From contig NZ_JQFJ01000002.1 in NCBI RefSeq assembly GCF_000763945.1, positions 496,001-560,000 on the forward strand: a stretch of DNA of 64,000 nt, given 5' to 3'. This DNA is from Sphingopyxis sp. MWB1 (GTDB lineage Bacteria > Pseudomonadota > Alphaproteobacteria > Sphingomonadales > Sphingomonadaceae). The number at the start of each line of letters is the position of its first letter. Positions within the stretch are counted from its first letter, which is position 1. Below, in pieces: positions 62,167 to 64,000 of the stretch. The translations under genes and the position numbers were made by a program. The notes beneath the pieces were generated by a model, which worked only from the letters and a program-made list of their open reading frames with translations, ran no database searches and was not told the origin of the DNA.

Positions 62167-63354
62167 ATGACCGCGACCGATCCGATCGTCTTTCTCTCCT
62201 TTGCCCGCACGCCGATGGGCGGCATGCAGGGCGCCCTTTCCGATGCCAGCGCGACCGATCTGGGCGCGGCGGCGGTCAAGGCGGCGGTCGAGCGCGCTGG
62301 CGTTTCGGGCGACGATGTCGAACGCATCTATATGGGCTGTGTCCTTCCCGCCGGCCTCGGCCAGGCGCCCGCGCGGCAGGCGGCGATCAAGGCGGACCTG
62401 CCCAAATCGGTGCAGGCGACCACGGTCAACAAGGTCTGCGGTTCGGGCATGCAGACCGTCATCATGGGCGCCGAGGCGCTTGCCGCGGGCAGCGTCGACC
62501 TGATCGTCGCGGGCGGCATGGAGTCGATGACGAACGCGCCCTATCTGCTCAAGAAGCACCGCTCGGGCGCGCGCATCGGGCACGACACCGCCTATGACCA
62601 TATGTTCCTCGACGGGCTCGAGGATGCCTATGACGCGGGCCGCGCGATGGGCACGTTCGCGCAGGACACCGCCAATGCCTATCAGTTGAGCCGCGAGGCG
62701 ATGGACCAATATTCGATCGAATCGCTGCGCCGCGCCCAAGCCGCCATCGCCGACGGCGCCTTTGCTGCCGAAATCACGCCCGTAACGATCAGCAGCCGCA
62801 AGGGCGACGTCGTCGTCGATACCGACGAACAGCCGGGCAAGGGCCGCCCCGACAAGATTCCGACGCTGCGCGCCGCCTTTGCCAAGGATGGGACGATCAC
62901 CGCCGCGACCAGCAGCTCGATCTCCGACGGCGCCGCCGCGGTTGTTCTGGCGCGCCAGTCGGTCGCCAACGCCAAGGGGGTAAAGCCCGTTGCGCGGCTC
63001 GTCGCCCATGCCGCACATGCGCAGGAGCCCAAGGATTTCACCACCGCCCCCGTCGGCGCGATCAACAAGCTGCTGGAAAAGGCGGGCTGGTCGATCGACG
63101 AGGTTGATCTGTTCGAAGTCAATGAAGCGTTTGCCTGTGTCGCAATGTTCGCGATGCACGACCTTGGCATATCGCACGACAAGATCAACGTCCATGGCGG
63201 CGCGACCGCGCTCGGTCACCCCATTGGCGCGAGCGGCACGCGCATCATCACCACGCTCATCGCCGCGCTCCAGCGTCACGGCAAGAAGCGCGGCGTCGCC
63301 AGCCTGTGCATCGGCGGCGGTGAAGCCACGGCAGTGGCGATCGAACTGGTCTGA
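62167..63354 (+). CDS. acetyl-CoA C-acetyltransferase (thiolase)
   Basis: This 395-residue cytoplasmic enzyme condenses or cleaves acetoacetyl-CoA. Seen: FLSFARTPMGGMQGAL, the nucleophile Cys in NKVCGSGMQTVIM (about residue 90), the His in NVHGGATALGHPIGASG and the second Cys in SLCIGGGEATA. ATG 62167, with GGAG nine bases upstream, is used. The pattern fits the biosynthetic PhaA/AtoB branch. It lies alone between the aldehyde dehydrogenase and an RcnB-like gene. Confidence 0.95.
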   Translation: MTATDPIVFLSFARTPMGGMQGALSDASATDLGAAAVKAAVERAGVSGDDVERIYMGCVLPAGLGQAPARQAAIKADLPKSVQATTVNKVCGSGMQTVIMGAEALAAGSVDLIVAGGMESMTNAPYLLKKHRSGARIGHDTAYDHMFLDGLEDAYDAGRAMGTFAQDTANAYQLSREAMDQYSIESLRRAQAAIADGAFAAEITPVTISSRKGDVVVDTDEQPGKGRPDKIPTLRAAFAKDGTITAATSSSISDGAAAVVLARQSVANAKGVKPVARLVAHAAHAQEPKDFTTAPVGAINKLLEKAGWSIDEVDLFEVNEAFACVAMFAMHDLGISHDKINVHGGATALGHPIGASGTRIITTLIAALQRHGKKRGVASLCIGGGEATAVAIELV

Positions 63355-63362
63355 AACAATCT

Positions 63363-63386
63363 GTGCCCCTGCTAAGGCAGGGGCAC
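63363..63386 (+). terminator. hairpin downstream of the thiolase gene
   Basis: GTGCCCCTGC and GCAGGGGCAC form a perfect ten-base stem with a TAAG loop, nine bases past the stop. No T-tract follows, so it could be a processing or REP-like hairpin rather than an intrinsic terminator. Confidence 0.5.
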
Positions 63387-63554
63387 GGTCCAGTGATGAT
63401 CGCGCGCGCCTACCCGCCAGCTCTCCGCGACAATTTGCGACACTGATGACCCGAAGATAAACGCGGCATTCCGCCTTCGTTCAAAAGGCCTCGCCTAATC
63501 CTTTCCCTGTCATCGGGCAGTTCCCCTCCCCCGACGGACTGAAAGGATAGGCAT

Positions 63555-64000
63555 ATGAAGAAGAGCAAATTTCTTGCCGCCGGCCTGATCGCCGCAATGA
63601 TGCTGCCCGCCGCCGCGCAGGCGCAAAATCGTGAAATTCGGCAGGACCGGCGCGAGGTACGCGAAGAACGGCGCGACTATAACCAGGCGCTGCGCCATGG
63701 CGATCGCAAGGATATTCGCGAGGAACGCCGCGAATATCATGATGCACGCCGCGATTTGCGCGACAGCAAGCGCGACTGGCGCCGCGACCAGCGTTACAGC
63801 CATTATCGGGCGCCTTTCCGTTATCAGCAGTTTCGGGTGGGTTCGGTCCTGCGGCCAACCTATTATGCCCCGACCTATCGGCTGAATTACGACAGCCGCT
63901 GGGGTGTACCGCGCGCGAACGGCAATCTTGCTTATGTCCGCCATTATAACGATTTGCTGCTCGTCAATGTTCGCAGTGGACGCGTAATGCGCGTTTATCA
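63555..64000 (+). CDS. RcnB-like secreted protein, 3' end cut by window
   Basis: The frame opens at ATG 63555 with AAAGGATAG upstream and runs off the window. A signal peptide (KFLAAGLIAAMMLPAAAQAQ) is followed by a highly charged Arg/Asp/Glu-rich region with repeated RREVREERRDY-like units, then aromatic RAPFRYQQFRVGSVLRP and TYYAPTYRLNY, and the VNVRSGRVMRV strand at the end. This matches the RcnB-type periplasmic family seen with metal homeostasis genes, but the functional link is weak. Confidence 0.75.
   Translation, partial: MKKSKFLAAGLIAAMMLPAAAQAQNREIRQDRREVREERRDYNQALRHGDRKDIREERREYHDARRDLRDSKRDWRRDQRYSHYRAPFRYQQFRVGSVLRPTYYAPTYRLNYDSRWGVPRANGNLAYVRHYNDLLLVNVRSGRVMRVY

Noticed and set aside
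1..64000. CRISPR arrays, phage genes, transposases or toxin-antitoxin pairs
   Set aside because: No regular direct repeats with spacers, and no integrase, transposase, capsid or toxin-like proteins were recognised on either strand.

Overview
The window reads as the chromosome of a GC-rich alphaproteobacterium, most likely a Sphingomonadaceae member of Sphingopyxis/Sphingomonas type. The support is sequence-based: short-chain pyruvate dehydrogenase E2 directly followed by E3, an alphaproteobacterial-type small SRP RNA, several TonB-dependent receptors, PepSY/two-component modules, ATGA/TGATG-coupled operons and dispersed palindromic repeats typical of this group. The genus is an inference. There is no sign of prophage, insertion sequences, CRISPR or defence islands. 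Most of the window is ordinary core chromosome, with accessory character in the cobalamin locus, the receptor/amidohydrolase locus and a surface-glycan cluster.

Layout. 1-2.7 kb: a 5'-truncated alpha-methylacyl-CoA racemase, a crotonase-fold enzyme and a tyrosine-phosphatase-like protein. 2.8-8.1 kb (minus): a secreted amidohydrolase, an S41-like protein, lpdA and the PDH E2 gene. 8.2-13.9 kb: universal stress protein, a small membrane protein divergent from a MmyB-type regulator, rpoZ, a cardiolipin-synthase-like PLD enzyme convergent with a PmtA-like methyltransferase, and an MFS transporter. 13.9-16.4 kb (minus): PepSY protein, response regulator, PhoQ-like kinase. 16.4-23.5 kb (minus): tRNA-Val, HU, lon, ybaB, dnaX, SRP RNA, ferredoxin, cysteine desulfurase. 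23.8-33.8 kb: hydrolase, rpiB-glyA-small ORF-nrdR-rRNA/tRNA methyltransferase, chorismate mutase, rpsD, an M28 lipoprotein peptidase, the agmatine-to-putrescine pair and a tandem PilZ protein.

34.0-44.3 kb is a compact vitamin B12 locus: the corrinoid adenosyltransferase gene, then a cobalamin riboswitch followed by ten tightly coupled genes (btuB, an unrecognised membrane protein, a DUF1636 protein, cobT, alpha-ribazole phosphatase, cobS, threonine-phosphate decarboxylase, cbiB/cobD, cobQ, cobP/cobU). No corrin-ring genes are present here, so the locus imports a corrinoid and completes the side chain and nucleotide loop. The second and third operon genes are the best candidates for undescribed corrinoid handling.

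44.4-51.3 kb: a small unknown gene, an Lrp-family regulator, and a minus-strand TonB-receptor plus two paralogous secreted amidohydrolases, which looks like a dedicated uptake-and-hydrolysis system for an unknown amide or peptide-like substrate. 51.6-56.4 kb: GNAT acetyltransferase, a sulfatase/EptA-like membrane enzyme, an oligosaccharide flippase and a glycosyltransferase-like protein. 56.5-64 kb: an orphan AceE/transketolase-like ThDP enzyme, tRNA-Leu, an AI-2E family transporter, an aldehyde dehydrogenase, a thiolase and the start of an RcnB-like secreted protein cut by the window end.
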